NCBI GenBank assembly: GCA_037953625.1
Contig: CM075652.1
Location: forward strand, 54,615,501 to 54,679,500
Length of the DNA: 64,000 nucleotides
DNA from: Crotalaria pallida
Lineage: Eukaryota; Streptophyta; Magnoliopsida; Fabales; Fabaceae
Reading direction: 5' to 3'
Shown: in pieces, positions 11,921 to 23,615 of the stretch
Layout: the number at the start of each line of letters is the position of its first letter
How positions within the stretch are numbered: position 1 is the stretch's first letter
Position numbers and translations under genes: made by a program
Notes under the pieces: generated by a model
What the model was told of the DNA's origin: nothing
Database searches by the model: none
What the model saw: the letters and a program-made list of their open reading frames with translations, nothing else

Positions 11921-12909
11921 ATGACATCAAGGCACGCTCGCCATACCGATGAATCCCTAGACCGTATTGCTGCCATTTTGGAGCACTTGACAAATAGGTG
12001 CGACAACGGTCCATCTGAGTTCAAGGGGTTGGCCGATTTTAGGAAGTGTGACCCTCCGAAATTCTATGGTAGGGTGAATCCTGAAGAGGCGCAAACCTGG
12101 ATTCAGGAATTGGAGAAAATCTTTCAGACCATTCCCTGTGATGAGGAGCAAAAAGTTATTTATGCTGCTTATGTCCTCGTGGGTCCAGCGGACAATTGGT
12201 GGAAGTATACCAAGCAAGCTCTGGAGCATGAGAACAAACAAATCACTTGGGAGGTCTTTGTGGAGAAGTTCTATGAGAAGTTCTTCCCGGAAGATGTGAG
12301 AAACAAGAAAGAAATTGAATTCCTGGAGCTGAAGCAAGGAGCCATGACCGTTGGGGAATATGCTGCTAAGTTCGAAGAGCTGATGAAGTATTCCCCATAT
12401 TTCATGCTTCGTCCCGATGAGCATTCTAAATGTGTTTGCTTCGAGAATGGTTTAAGGTCTGATATTAAGCCATTCGTAAGTGGACGGTGCATCCGACACT
12501 TTGCGACTCTGGTGCAAACGCTACCGTGTCACTGAAAATGATCTCAAAGCAAAGGCGGTGTATGAGCAGTAGCAACGCAGCCAGCAGAATTACGGCCCTC
12601 ACCGTAATCATGGACGCTATGGCCAGAAAAATCGCAACAAGGGTCCATATCATAACAATGGACAGGGGAACAAAAGTGAAGGAGGACCAATCCATCTGCC
12701 CAAGTGTGACAAGTGTCAGAAACATCATGGAGGTAAAACATGTTGGGCTATTAATCCTCCAACTTGTTTCGCTTGTGGAAATAAAGGTCACATCAATCTT
12801 TTCTGCCCCGAGGGAAATGCTAACCAAGGAGGAACTGCACCAAAGCCAATGGCACGTGCTAAGGTGTTCACCATGTCGAGAGTTGAAGCTGAGCAATCTT
12901 AGAACCTGA
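11921..12909 (+). pseudogene. gag: Tekay gag (capsid and zinc knuckle), frameshifted
   Basis: Gag forms the cytoplasmic virus-like particle that packages element RNA. The first 11921-12535 frame gives 204 residues with the retrotransposon gag domain: PPKFYG near residue 45, AQTWIQELEKIF, DNWWKY, and FYEKFFPEDVRNKKE. Near 12510 the frame slips. In the new frame (shared with pol) a basic region follows, then a CX2C-type K-C-D-K-C pair and a zinc knuckle CFACGNKGHINLFC at about 12765-12810. In-frame TAG codons at 12570-12572 and 12900-12902 break this part. The start at 11921 is chosen because MTSRHARHTDESLDRI is a normal gag start 186 bp after the LTR. Non-functional as it stands. Confidence 0.88.
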
Positions 12910-12926
12910 TCCAAGGTAATTGTCTT

Positions 12927-14309
12927 TTGAATAGTAGACCATGTAGAGTCCTTATAGACTCTGGAGGCACCCACTCTTTTATTTCTTATGATTGTGTCAA
13001 CCGGTTAAAACTAAAAGTCACCGATACACCGTATACTCTCACAGTATCGACACCAACCAATTTACCTGTAACCACATCAAAGGCCTGTGTAGATTGTAAG
13101 GTAACCATACTAGATAAAAACACTGTAGTTGACCTCATATGTTTACCTTTATCCCAGTTAGATATAATCTTAGGGATGGATTGGCTAACCAAGTACCAAG
13201 TAACCATAGATTGTCATCGTAGGTCCATCTTATTTTCTGAAATCAAAACCCTCATGTCACCACCCGAAGGATACCTCTGTCTGTTTTCTGTCTCAGTAGA
13301 GGAAACACCCAAATTAGAACCCAAGGTCGAGGATATTCCCATAGTCTGTGGATATCCCGAGGTCTTTCCCGAGGAAGTACCCAGATTACCTCCTCCTCGC
13401 GAAATAGAATTTAGTATTGACCTTATTCCTGGAACCGGTCCTATATCGATTGCTCCCTTTCGAATGGCACCATCGGAGTTGGCGGAATTAAAGAAGCAAG
13501 TGGAAGATTTGTTGGAGAAAAAGTTTATCAGACCGAGTGTATCGCCGTGGGGTGCACCGGTGTTATTTGTAAAGAAGAAGGACGGAAGTATGCGCATGTG
13601 CAATAACTATCGGCAGTTGAACAAAGTGACTATAAAAAATAAGTACCCGTTGCCCCGAATAGACGATCTGATGGATCAAGTCCGTGGAGCTAAAGTGTTC
13701 TCTAAAATCGATCTGAGATCTGGTTATCATCAGATTCGAGTTAGAGAAGAGGATATTCCCAAGACGGCCTTCTGATCCCGTTATGGTCACTACGAGTATG
13801 TGGTGATGCCGTTTGGTCTAACAAACGCACCGGCTGTGTTCATGGATTACATGAATCGGGTCTTTCGACCATATCTGGATTCATTTGTGGTTGTATTCAT
13901 AGATGACATCCTGATATACTCGAAAACCCCAGAGGAGCATGCTAAGCATCTCCAAATGGTTCTCGAAACCTTAAGGGAGAAGAAGCTCTATGCAAAATTG
14001 GCTAAGTGCGAATTTTGGTTAAGAGAAGCGAAATTCCTTGGCCATGTGATTTCAGAAGATGGAGTTGCGGTAGATCCATCCAAGGTAGAAGCTGTAATCA
14101 AGTGGGAAGCCCCAAGAACTGTCACTGAAGTGAGAAGCTTTCTTGAACTAGCAGGATACTATCGAAAATTCATTGAGAACTTTTCGAGGATTGCTTTGCC
14201 ATTAACACGTTTAAGAAGAAAAGAACAACCTTTTGTTTGGGATGAAAAGTGCAAAGCAAGCTTTCAGGATCTAAAAGACAAATTGACATCATCACCGGTG
14301 TTAATTTAG
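12927..14309 (+). pseudogene. pol: Tekay pol: protease and reverse transcriptase, with stops
   Basis: Same frame as the zinc-knuckle part of gag. The aspartic protease shows VLIDSGGTHSFIS at the start and LDIILGMDWL later. Reverse transcriptase follows: SIAPFRMAPSELAELK, the palm motif FSKIDLRSGYHQI, then after a stop VVMPFGLTNAPAVFM and the catalytic FIDDILIYS. A TGA at 13773-13775 stands where the family has Arg (TAFR.RYGHYEY), consistent with CGA to TGA change at a methylated site. A TAG at 14307-14309 stands where the family has Leu in PVLxLPDP. Both stops block synthesis of a full polyprotein. Confidence 0.93.
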
Positions 14310-16234
14310 CCCGATCCTAACAAAAGTTTCGATGTATACTGTGACACTTCCAAGCAAGGACTCGGATGTGTGTTGATGCAAGAAGGAAAGGTGGTAGCTT
14401 ATGCATCAAGACAGTTGAAGATCCATGAAGAGAATTATCCAACTCACGATTTGGAGTTGGCAGCTATAGTGTTCGCATTGAAGGTATGGAGACACTATCT
14501 GTATGGAACAACATTCCAGGTGTTCAGTGACCACAAAAGTCTCAGATATCTGTTCAATCAAAAGGAGTTAAATATGAGACAACGTAGATGGATGGAGTTT
14601 TTGAAAGACTATGACTTTGAGCTTCACTACCATCCTGGAAAAGCCAACGTGGTAGCGGATGCTTTAAGTCGAAAGACGTTGCATATGAGTACTTTGATGA
14701 TCAAGGAAGTGGAGTTGATTGAGGAATTCCGAGACTTGAATCTGGCAATAGAAGTGAGACCGTCTAGTATCAAGTGTGGAATGCTAAAGATAACCAATGA
14801 ATTCTTAGAACAAATAAAGGAGATGCATCGAGATGATGTAGAACTGCAAGAGAAAGTGAGGCTAAGTATGGAAGGGAATGAACCAAACTTCCAAATTGGT
14901 CCGGATGGAGTCTTAAGATTTAAAGATCGAGTGTGCATTCCTGCAAATCAGGAATTGCGAAGGATCATTTTGGATGAAGCCCATAAAAGTAAAATGAGTA
15001 TTCATCCTGGAGCTACAAAGATGTACCAAGACATGAAGAAAATGTTTTGGTGGTCTGGATTGAAGAAGGATGTGGCAACTTATGTAGCATCTTGCTTTGT
15101 TTGTCAAAAAGCAAAGATAGAACATAAGAGGCCTGGAGGAGAACTTCAATCATTAGATATTCCAGAATGGAAATGGGGCAACATTGTAATGGATTTTGTT
15201 TCCGGTTTTCGAAGGACACAAAGAGGATATGAAGTCGTGTGGGTAATAGTAGATCGACTAACACAATCGGCTCACTTTATTCCGATTAATATGAAATATT
15301 CATTGGAAAAGCTCACACAACTTTATATCAAGGAGGTGGTGCGATTGCATGGAATTCCATCAAGCATAATCTCTGATCGTGACCCAAGGTTCTGTTCTCG
15401 GTTTTGGCAAAGTTTACACCAAGCAATGAGAACCAAGTTGAGGATGAGTTCAGCCTATCATCCCCAAACTGGCGGTCAATCTGAAAGGACAATCCAATCT
15501 CTTGAGGATTTGTTAAGGGCATGTGCTTTGGAGTATAGTGAGACCTGGAGTCAATTATTGCCTTTAGTGGAATTCACTTACAACAATAGCTTCCATGCAA
15601 GCATTGGGATGGCACCTTTCGAAGCACTATATGGACGAAAGTGTAGAACCCCACTATGTTGGTTCCAAGTGGGGGAGAATACGATCATTGGCCCCGATGT
15701 CGTACAAGAAACAACCGAAAGGATTAAAGTAATTCAAGAAAAGATGAAAGTTGCCCAAAGCAGACAAAAGAATTATGCGGATCCGAGGAGGACTAAATTG
15801 GAATTTCAAGAGGGAGAGCATGTCTTTCTCCGAGTGGTTCCAACAACTGGAGTTGGACGAGTGATGAAACCAAAAAAGTTACCACCCAAGTTCTTCGGTC
15901 CATACCAAATCCTCAGGCGCATCGGTCCTGTTGCCTACCAGATAGCCTTGCCACCATTTCTATCCAACCTTCATAACGTGTTCCATGTGTCCGAACTAAG
16001 GAAGTTCGTGCCTAACCCTGCTTCGATTATTAGCATCGAACCCGACGAGATACCCTTGCGAGAAAATCTGACATTCGAAACCGGTCCCGTTCGAATCGAA
16101 GACAGAAAACGAAGCAGCTGCGAGGGAAGGAGATTCCTTTAGTTAAAGTCGTATGGGAACGTGGTGGTGTTAGCAACATCACTTGGGAATTAGAAAGTCA
16201 GATGAAGGAAGAATACCCGTATCTGTTCGAGTAA
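14310..16234 (+). pseudogene. pol: Tekay pol: RNase H, integrase, chromodomain
   Basis: Continues the pol frame after the TAG at 14307. RNase H: DVYCDTSKQGLGCVL, then YPTHDLELAAIVFALK and FSDHKSLRYL. Integrase: an HHCC zinc-binding region ending CFVCQKAKIEHK, the core MDFVSGFRR, ISDRDPRFCSRFW, and HPQTGGQSERT (the D, D and E of the catalytic triad). A GPYQILRRIGPVAYQI motif and NVFHVSELRKF precede a chromodomain. Near 16103 a one-base slip moves the chromodomain (KEIPLVKVVWERGG ... ITWELESQM) into the next frame, ending TAA 16232-16234. Chromodomain integrases are thought to target heterochromatin. Only about four visible lesions across gag-pol suggest moderate age. Confidence 0.92.
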
Positions 16235-16276
16235 GTTTTATTTTCTGAATCGAATTTCGAGGACGAAATTCTGTTT

Positions 16277-16289
16277 AAGTGGGGGAGGA
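16277..16289 (+). promoter_or_regulatory. Polypurine tract of Tekay element
   Basis: agtgggggagga immediately before the TGTAAGGCCC start of the 3' LTR, the normal primer site for plus-strand synthesis. Confidence 0.85.
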
Positions 16290-16527
16290 TGTAAGGCCCA
16301 AAATTTTGAAATAAATAAAGTAAATAAATAAAATAATAAAATAAACTATTTTAATCGAATAAAATATTAATCTTTCTGAAATTTAGTCAAAATACTCGAG
16401 TATTGGAAGAAAGACTCGAGTATAGTAACTAGCTGTTAGAAAATTTGAAATTTAGTCAGAATAATTGAGTATTTCTAGTGATACTCGAGTATTTCGCGTA
16501 GTTCTGCAAAAAAATATAAGTCGTTTT

Positions 16528-18004
16528 TGTTGAGATTCTGGCAAGTGTACCAGATCGTACAAGTAATATAGACAATGAAGTCCGAGTATCGTACCCAAGG
16601 GAGTGACCGTTTAATTAATTCCACCTAATTAATATTACTTAGTGAACGAGACAAAGGATTTATGATTTTGTAAATAAAAACATAAATTAAAATAAATGAC
16701 TTTTTGACAAGGGAAAAAGCGGGATGTAGTTTCGATGCAGGTTCCTAAATATTCTATAACAAATTAATTTATTTTCCTTAATTCTGAATTTGTTTTGCAA
16801 AGGTAGAAAACGCCTAATGTCTTAGCACGTTTCCGTATTTTAGATATTAATCTCCCAATGATGTCTCAAGAGAGCCTTAAAAACCTAACCCTTAATTAAG
16901 TTCAATCAAAACTTGTAAAAATTATCCAATTCATAGAAAACATGTCTGTGCCTATGCAATTGAACTGTTTGATTAAATGACTAAATCCTAAATTCATATG
17001 TCTATTCATAAAGGATTTTCAAAAGTCGTGAAACAGCTTCTTTCATGAGAAACAAATAAGAATAATCAAACACAGAATTCAATAACGGAAAACAAAATTA
17101 ATTTATTATTAGAAATATTGAAAAGGTTCCATTCATCTACTCCTACATCCCAAGGATGGAATTAGTTCATACTTACAAGAGAAAACACAATAAACATATA
17201 AAAATAATTACCATGAATCCTTGCGCTAACTTCGTGTTCTTCACAAAAACCTCCAATCATTGTTCCTTCTCCAAGTCTCAAATCCTAATCTACTATTATT
17301 CTATGGAGTTGTATGAGTGTCTCCCCTTCTCTCATCCTATTATTATATAGATAAAAACTAACCTAATTTCCAATCTAATGTGATAAGATAAAACTAATCC
17401 TAAATCTGAATATAATATGATAAGATCCTATTAGAATAAACTAATCTCTAAGAATCTTATCTACAAATAGAATTTATCATTAAAATCCTTCTAAAATCCC
17501 GTATTTGTGTCTGGCAGAAACTTCGGAACTGATTTTGACCCCCAAGATGGACGAATTTGAGCAAGGCTATCTCTGGAAAAGTTGTAGATATTTTCCTTAG
17601 CTTTAAAATGATATATAGATCGCCTCATTTGGATAAGCGTAGCTCAAGTTATGATCAAAACAGCGAACAGTGTCACTTTCTCGCATTTTGCGCGCCCAGA
17701 CGTGAGAATCCTGCGCCTGGGCGTGATGGCCTGCGCCTGGGCGCACTACGGTCAACTTTTCTTCATTTTTTTCCTCTTTTTCTTCCCAAATCAAGTACCA
17801 AACTCTCATTCTTCATTCCTTTGCAAAAATCATTGTTTTAAGAGCTTAAATACCTGAAAACAAACCAAACACATCAAAAGGTTCTAGAAATCTTATAAAG
17901 ACAAAATTCCATTGTTTTATTTCAATTTACTCAAGAAACAAGCCACTTACTATGTAAAAGGGAGGCAAAAAAGTACAAAAACATCACATATTAGACCCCA
18001 ATCA
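16528..18004 (-). repeat. LTR (3' LTR of minus-strand element)
   Basis: Matches 20320-21797 with a few visible differences. It holds a short CG-rich patch (about 17688-17745, gcgcctgggcg repeated) in otherwise AT-rich DNA. Small ORFs (17156-17350, 17557-17857) are mirrored in the other LTR and lack domains. Confidence 0.92.
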
Positions 18005-18017
18005 CACCCCCAAACTT
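18005..18017 (-). promoter_or_regulatory. Polypurine tract of the non-autonomous element
   Basis: Reads AAGTTTGGGGGTG on the minus strand, directly before the LTR start TGATTGGGG. A second similar tract (aagtttgggggtg) lies near 19228-19243. Confidence 0.75.
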
Positions 18018-19515
18018 AGCATTTTGCATGTCCCAGGCAAAAATAAAACAAAAATTCAGAGCCTAAGATTCTCCCCTCTCAAGGTATAGCAACCTAACCA
18101 TAAATTCCAACTCGCCTACCCAAGATACCTTTCTTCACTAGCAAATCACCGCAATGAAAACTAGTTGAAAAACAAACTCAAAATAAGCAAAAGATTAGTG
18201 ACCACACCACCTCTCAATATCTCTCATGTGTATGGGTAATAATTATCAATTCACTCAAGTTCAAACAATGAAAGTATGTTACCATAAGCTTGACTATAGA
18301 CCTACATCTCCACTGAATTTATTGAAAACATGCACAAATCATAAGGTCTTTATTTGGTTGTAACGGGGTCATGGCTAAAAGTGTCAGGTGGGATAAAAGA
18401 ATAAAAGGATAAACAAAGGGCTTAATCAATGAAATCACAACACTTCCCTTTTAAATTATGAAATGAGCAATAAGGTAATTACACAATCACAACTCAATTC
18501 ACTTGATTTTTCCTTTTCTTTCTTTTTCTTTTTCTATTTCTATTCTCTTCTTCTTTTCATTTTTTTAGCACATTTGTTGCTCTTTTTTCTTTTCTTTTTT
18601 CTAAGAAGAGAAATAGAAACATCAAATTTTCAGCACTTACACTTTCACCAATTTCTAACATTCCACTTAATTGCTCATTCACAATTTCAAAGGTACTTCA
18701 CAAGAATAATTCAATTTATGTAGGGTACCAAAGAAAGTCCTTAAATCTCAAAGCTCAAAGTGGGCAACTAAGGGATCATTATGTCTCAAAAATTTGTTGA
18801 AGGCCACAAAAACACAAACCTAAGTGCCTTAATCATGTTCATGCATGCAATCCAATATCAATTTTGAAGAGGTCACAAGTCAAGTTCTAGAACAAACAAT
18901 CAAAGCGAACAACACTCATGAAAGAAATAGGAGTTTCATCACAATATTCATTAAACATTACTCCTTCAAGTGTATAGGCTCAAATCTCACAGGTTAAGGT
19001 CAATTCACTAATCAATCATTCACAACAAGTTTGCCAAACAACTAATTTTCAAAAATTTTCAAAGCTAAATCCAATTAGTACTTGGGTAAAACAAGTCGGA
19101 AATCACAATCAAGCATTTACACCTATCAAAGGGACAAATCTAACACCTAGAATCAGTGCCTACTCATGCCAGGACACAAACCAACACAAAGCCAGGGGAG
19201 GAATCAAGATCAGAAAAAATTTTATTTTGTTACCCTCACCCCCAAACTTAGAATGTGGCTTGTCCTCAAGCAACAAATCTATCCTAAACTACAAAATAAA
19301 AATTAAAACTAAAAACAAAAGCAAGGAGTTAGAGACTTCCCTTTGTAGCACAGGATTCTCTCTTGATGCACCATGGAGGAGACTCCCCCAAACTTATTCA
19401 CCTGTGTCACATGAACAACTAAAAATAGTGCTTAAAGCACCCCATTAGCAGTTACATATAGAAAACTCTAAACTCTTTATTCAATCTCCTAATTAAAAAT
19501 TTAAATCCTATACTG
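18018..19515 (-). other. Non-coding interior of the non-autonomous element
   Basis: No ORF with a domain. It contains a pyrimidine-rich stretch (about 18500-18600) and a second polypurine-like tract near 19230. No gag, protease or RT similarity seen on either strand. Confidence 0.6.
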
Positions 19516-20199
19516 CTAGAAAACTAAAGAGAATCCACCAGTATTCCAAATCCTATAGCACAACTTCCATGTTATGCAGCAATAACAAGTTATTCCTGGA
19601 TCCCATGGAAATATGCACGGATGATGTTGGAGCAAATGTTTAAAAATAGTTTCAAACCCTCCCGGGTCAAATGGTGCATTTTTCACTCCAAGCATCATCA
19701 CATGGTGCTTGTCTTTTCCATCATGCATGGAGTCTATGAAAGTGTAAACTCCATGGCTTAGCAAGGTTGCCTTTTCAGGCTCCGAAAAGGAGAACAATGG
19801 CTTATCATCATCATGAGTATCAGGGAAGTCATAAAAAATTAAGGGGTAAATTGAAGGAAATTTTTTTGAGGGTTCCACATATTCATGCAATCCAATACAT
19901 TTAGCAAGAGCAGAAAATTCATCATGCAAAGTGGACCCTAATTCAACCCCTAGACTCACCCCATCATTCAATTTATCTTGTTTCACTTCCTCAATCTCAT
20001 CATGCACAATTTCTTCTTTTTCTATGGGTTTAGAAAGGGAAACACTTTGATCTTCCATAATAGAAAATTTTTGTACCACCTCCTCTAAAAGACCATCAAA
20101 AACTTTAATCTCATCAACAATATTTTGTGCATAACAGGATGGAATAGGTGACGACAAAATAAATTTGAAAAATTCTATGTCATCATGAGAATAATCCAT
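19516..20199 (-). CDS. Hypothetical protein of the non-autonomous element (227 aa)
   Basis: I do not recognise this protein. The ATG at 20197-20199 is the first after the primer-binding site, about 100 bp downstream, the place where gag starts in autonomous elements. The product is acidic in its first half (SKPIEKEEIVHDEIEEVKQD) with no membrane segment, zinc knuckle, gag domain or protease motif. The C-terminal part has a Gly-Val-Lys-Asn-Ala-Pro-Phe-Asp motif and a Cys-rich tail (TCYCCITWKLC). It may be a degenerate remnant of a polyprotein, an element-specific accessory protein, or a chance ORF. It is the longest open frame in the interior. Expression would come from the minus-strand LTR at 20320-21797. 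Confidence 0.5.
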   Translation of the reverse strand: MDYSHDDIEFFKFILSSPIPSCYAQNIVDEIKVFDGLLEEVVQKFSIMEDQSVSLSKPIEKEEIVHDEIEEVKQDKLNDGVSLGVELGSTLHDEFSALAKCIGLHEYVEPSKKFPSIYPLIFYDFPDTHDDDKPLFSFSEPEKATLLSHGVYTFIDSMHDGKDKHHVMMLGVKNAPFDPGGFETIFKHLLQHHPCIFPWDPGITCYCCITWKLCYRIWNTGGFSLVF

Positions 20200-20295
20200 G
20201 TTACATAATAATAAAAAAAATAAAAATAAAAATATATACCCAAGTTACACTAAGTAAAATTAAATTAGTACCAAAATTAATTAAAACAAAATCAC

Positions 20296-20313
20296 TCCCC
20301 GGCAACGGCGCCA
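20296..20313 (-). promoter_or_regulatory. Primer-binding site, Tat/Athila type
   Basis: Reads TGGCGCCGTTGCCGGGGA on the minus strand, six bases after the 5' LTR end. This is the PBS form typical of Tat/Ogre and Athila elements, and links the non-autonomous element to that branch. Confidence 0.88.
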
Positions 20314-20319
20314 AAAACT

Positions 20320-21797
20320 TGTTGAGATTCTGGCAAGTGTACCAGATCGTACAAGTAATATAGACAATGAAGTTCGAGTATCGTACCCAAGGGAGTGACC
20401 GTTTAATTAATTCCACCTAATTAATATTACTTAGTGAACGAGACAAAGGATTTATGATTTTGTAAATAAAAACAGAAATTAAAATAAATGACTTTTTGAC
20501 AAGGGAAAAAGCGGGATGTAGTTTCGATGCAGGTTCCTAAATATTCTATAACAAATTAATTTATTTTCCTTGATTCTGAATTTGTTTTGCAAAGGTAGAA
20601 AACGCCTAATGTCTTAGCACGTTTCCGTATTTTAGATATTAATCTCCCAATGATGTCTCAAGAGAGCCTTAAAAACCTAACCCTTAATTAAGTTCAATCA
20701 AAACTTGTAAAAATTATCCAATTCATAGAAAACATGTCTGTGCCTATGCAATTGAACTGTTTGATTAAATGACTAAATCCTAAATTCATATGTCTATTCA
20801 TAAAGGATTTTCAAAAGTCATGAAACAGCTTCTTTAATGAGAAACAAATAAGAATAATCAAACACAGAATTCAATAACGGAAAACAAAATTAATTTATTA
20901 TTAGAAATATTGAAAAGGTTCCATTCATCTACTCCTACATCCCAAGGATGGAATTAGTTCATACTTACAAGAGAAAACACAATAAACATGATAAAAATAA
21001 TTACCATGAATCCTTACGCTAACTTCGTGTTCTTCACAAAAACCTCCAATCCTTGTTCCTTCTCCAAGTCTCAAATCCTAATCTACTATTATTCTATGGA
21101 GTTGTATGAGTGTCTCCCCTTCTCTCATCCTATTATTATATATATAAAAACTAACCTAATTTCCAATCTAATGTGATAAGATAAAACTAATCCTAAATCT
21201 GAATATAATATGATAAGATTCTATTAGAATAAACTAATCTCTAAGAATCTTATCTACAAATAGAATTTATCATTAAAATCCTTCTAAAATCCCGTATTTG
21301 TGTCTGGCAGCAACTTCGGAACTGATTTTGACCCCAAAGATGGACGAATTTGAGTAAGGCTATTTCTGGCAAAGTTGTAGATCTTTTCCTTAGCTTTAAA
21401 ATGATATATAGATCGCCTCATTTGGATAAGCGTAGCTCAAGTTATGATCAAAACAGCGAACAGTGACACTTTCTCGCATTTTGCGCGCCCAAACGTGAGA
21501 ATCCTGCGCCTGGGCGTGATGGCCTGCGCCTGGGCGCACTACGGTCAACTTTTCTTCATTTTTTTCCTCTTTTTCTTCCCAAATCAAGTACCAAACTCTC
21601 ATTCTTCATTCCTTTGCAAAAATCATTGTTTTAAGAGCTTAAATACCTGAAAACAAACCAAACACATCAAAAGGTTCTAGAAATCTTATAAAGACAAAAT
21701 TCCATTGTTTTATTTCAATTTACTCAAGAAACAAGCCACTTACTATGTAAAAGGGAGGCAAAAAAGTACAAAAACATCACATATTAGACCCCAATCA
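20320..21797 (-). repeat. LTR (5' LTR of minus-strand element)
   Basis: 1478 bp, nearly identical to 16528-18004. Adjacent to the PBS on its left. Carries the same CG-rich patch at about 21482-21540. Confidence 0.92.
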
Positions 21798-23615
21798 GGT
21801 TTCAAACCAAATTGGAACCAATAGCCCGTTTCATCTGGTTACAAGCACAAAGCTGAACCTTACTTCATAGGAGGGTAACCTTAAGCTATAAAAGAATGAT
21901 TTGGGGAGCTGGAAACTCATCCAAATCTCCCAAAACCCAAATTCCATTCTCAGCCATTCTCAGTTTTCTGGTGCTCTCTTTGAGCCTTCGATTCTCCCTG
22001 CTCACTCACCCAAATTCTGTAAAACCAAAACACTTTTTGAGTTCTAATTTTAATCTTGAATTAGAACCAAGAACCACTCGAATTGACCTCCTGTAGATCA
22101 AGTTACAAGCCTTCAAAGTTAGGTGTTCTAAAGTTGAAAAACAGAGTACAAAACAACATCATCTACCTCTCTTTCTTGAATTGGTTTGGTAAATTCAAGA
22201 ACCCTTTTGATTACAAATTCATTTCTGATTAAAGTTAGCATTCCCTAGTTGCTTGAGCTAACTTATTTCGTTCTTTTTCATGCCTTATTCATGGTGAATT
22301 TAATGGCCAAAATCAGCTAGTGCAACTTGTGTGCACAAGTGCAGAAACTCAAATCTTGATCCAAACCCTTTTCTCCTCAACCAATCATCCCTTTAGCTTT
22401 TCTAAGGTATGGGAGAAGTTACCTAATCGCTAGAATGATAATCAATAAGCTAAATTCATAGGAACCATATGAGGTTCATGGGCAACTTAAGTTTGAAATG
22501 GGAATCTGACTTGGAGGCCAGAAACCCATGGTTTTTGTATTCAAACAACTTTAATTGGACCTAAGGAAGCTCACTGGATCAATTTTCGAACTTAAAATCA
22601 AGTAGAAATGAAAGTCATATGTTGAAATGGATATATGCTATGTTTTATGCAATTCTGTGATTTCATTATGTTTCTTGTTAATTTGATGTTAATTGATATG
22701 TGCAACATGTTTATTACTTGTGAAATAACTTCTGTTTAGTGCAGAATTGAATTAAAGGTGTAAGAATCACGAATTGGTGCATATTATGCAGAAAAGCTGG
22801 TGCTGATGCAGCAAAAAGACTCGAGTATTTAGAGAAAGACTCGAGTATTCTGGAAAATGATGAACAACTCGAGTATTTCTTCAAGTACTCGAGTATTTTG
22901 GCATGAACTACTCGAGTAGTTCATGAACTACTCGAGTATTTTGAGAAAATTTCACCAATCTTTTATTCTTTTAAAGTTTCAGAAATTAACTCATCTAAAC
23001 TCCTAAATTACTAAAGTTTAAACATCACTTTGCTTAATATCTAATCCCGTTGGTTGATAGTTATCCTGGAGGTGTCCTACTGGAATTTTATTCAGTGGTT
23101 GATTGTTTCCCTACAGGAGTCCCAACGGAAGTGCGTACACCCATTCGGTTGATATTATCCCTTGATGTCCCAGTGAAAGCTTTACTCACTTGGTTGATAT
23201 TTTCTATGGGAGTCCCAATGGGGTTGTTGCAATAAAAATCCACCTATAGGAGGCTATGCCCCGATGGATAACTAAATAAATGATTATACGCTATTTCTAA
23301 AACCATCACAGAGTGGATAGGCCGCTGATGGACTTTTCCTGAAACCTTTAAATGGAAATGATTAAACCCATCACAAAGTGGCTATGCCGCTGATGGCCTT
23401 TTCTGAAAGCATCAGCACCAGCTAAAAGAAAGATTAAAGGAAGCAAAATGAAAGAATGAAATGTGAAGCATGGACTATGTCCTAAATGGAAATGAGATGA
23501 ACGATGATGATGAATTAAAAGATAAGGATTGGTAATAGATTTTGTTTGCATTCATGCATTTGTTTTGCTCCAGCTTGTTGAGGTGTTAATACTAGTTACG
23601 CTGGGCGGAGGAAGC

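Larger units (their letters stand above)
16528..21797 (-). mobile_element. Non-autonomous LTR retrotransposon with Tat/Athila-type PBS
   Basis: Two direct repeats of 1.48 kb (16528-18004, 20320-21797) flank a 2.3-kb interior without gag-pol. On the minus strand the order is 5' LTR (20320-21797), primer-binding site, one ORF, polypurine tract, 3' LTR (16528-18004). LTR ends are TGATTGGGG...CTCAACA. Flanks are gtttt (16523-16527) and ggttt (21798-21802); the empty site in the 5' Tekay LTR is ggttt, so the TSD has one substitution. The structure fits a LARD-like derivative of a gypsy element mobilised in trans. The LTRs look nearly identical, so insertion is fairly recent. Confidence 0.9.

Noticed and set aside
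12465..12974. 169-aa minus-strand ORF over the Tekay gag
   Set aside because: Shadow of the gag-pol coding strand with no domain.
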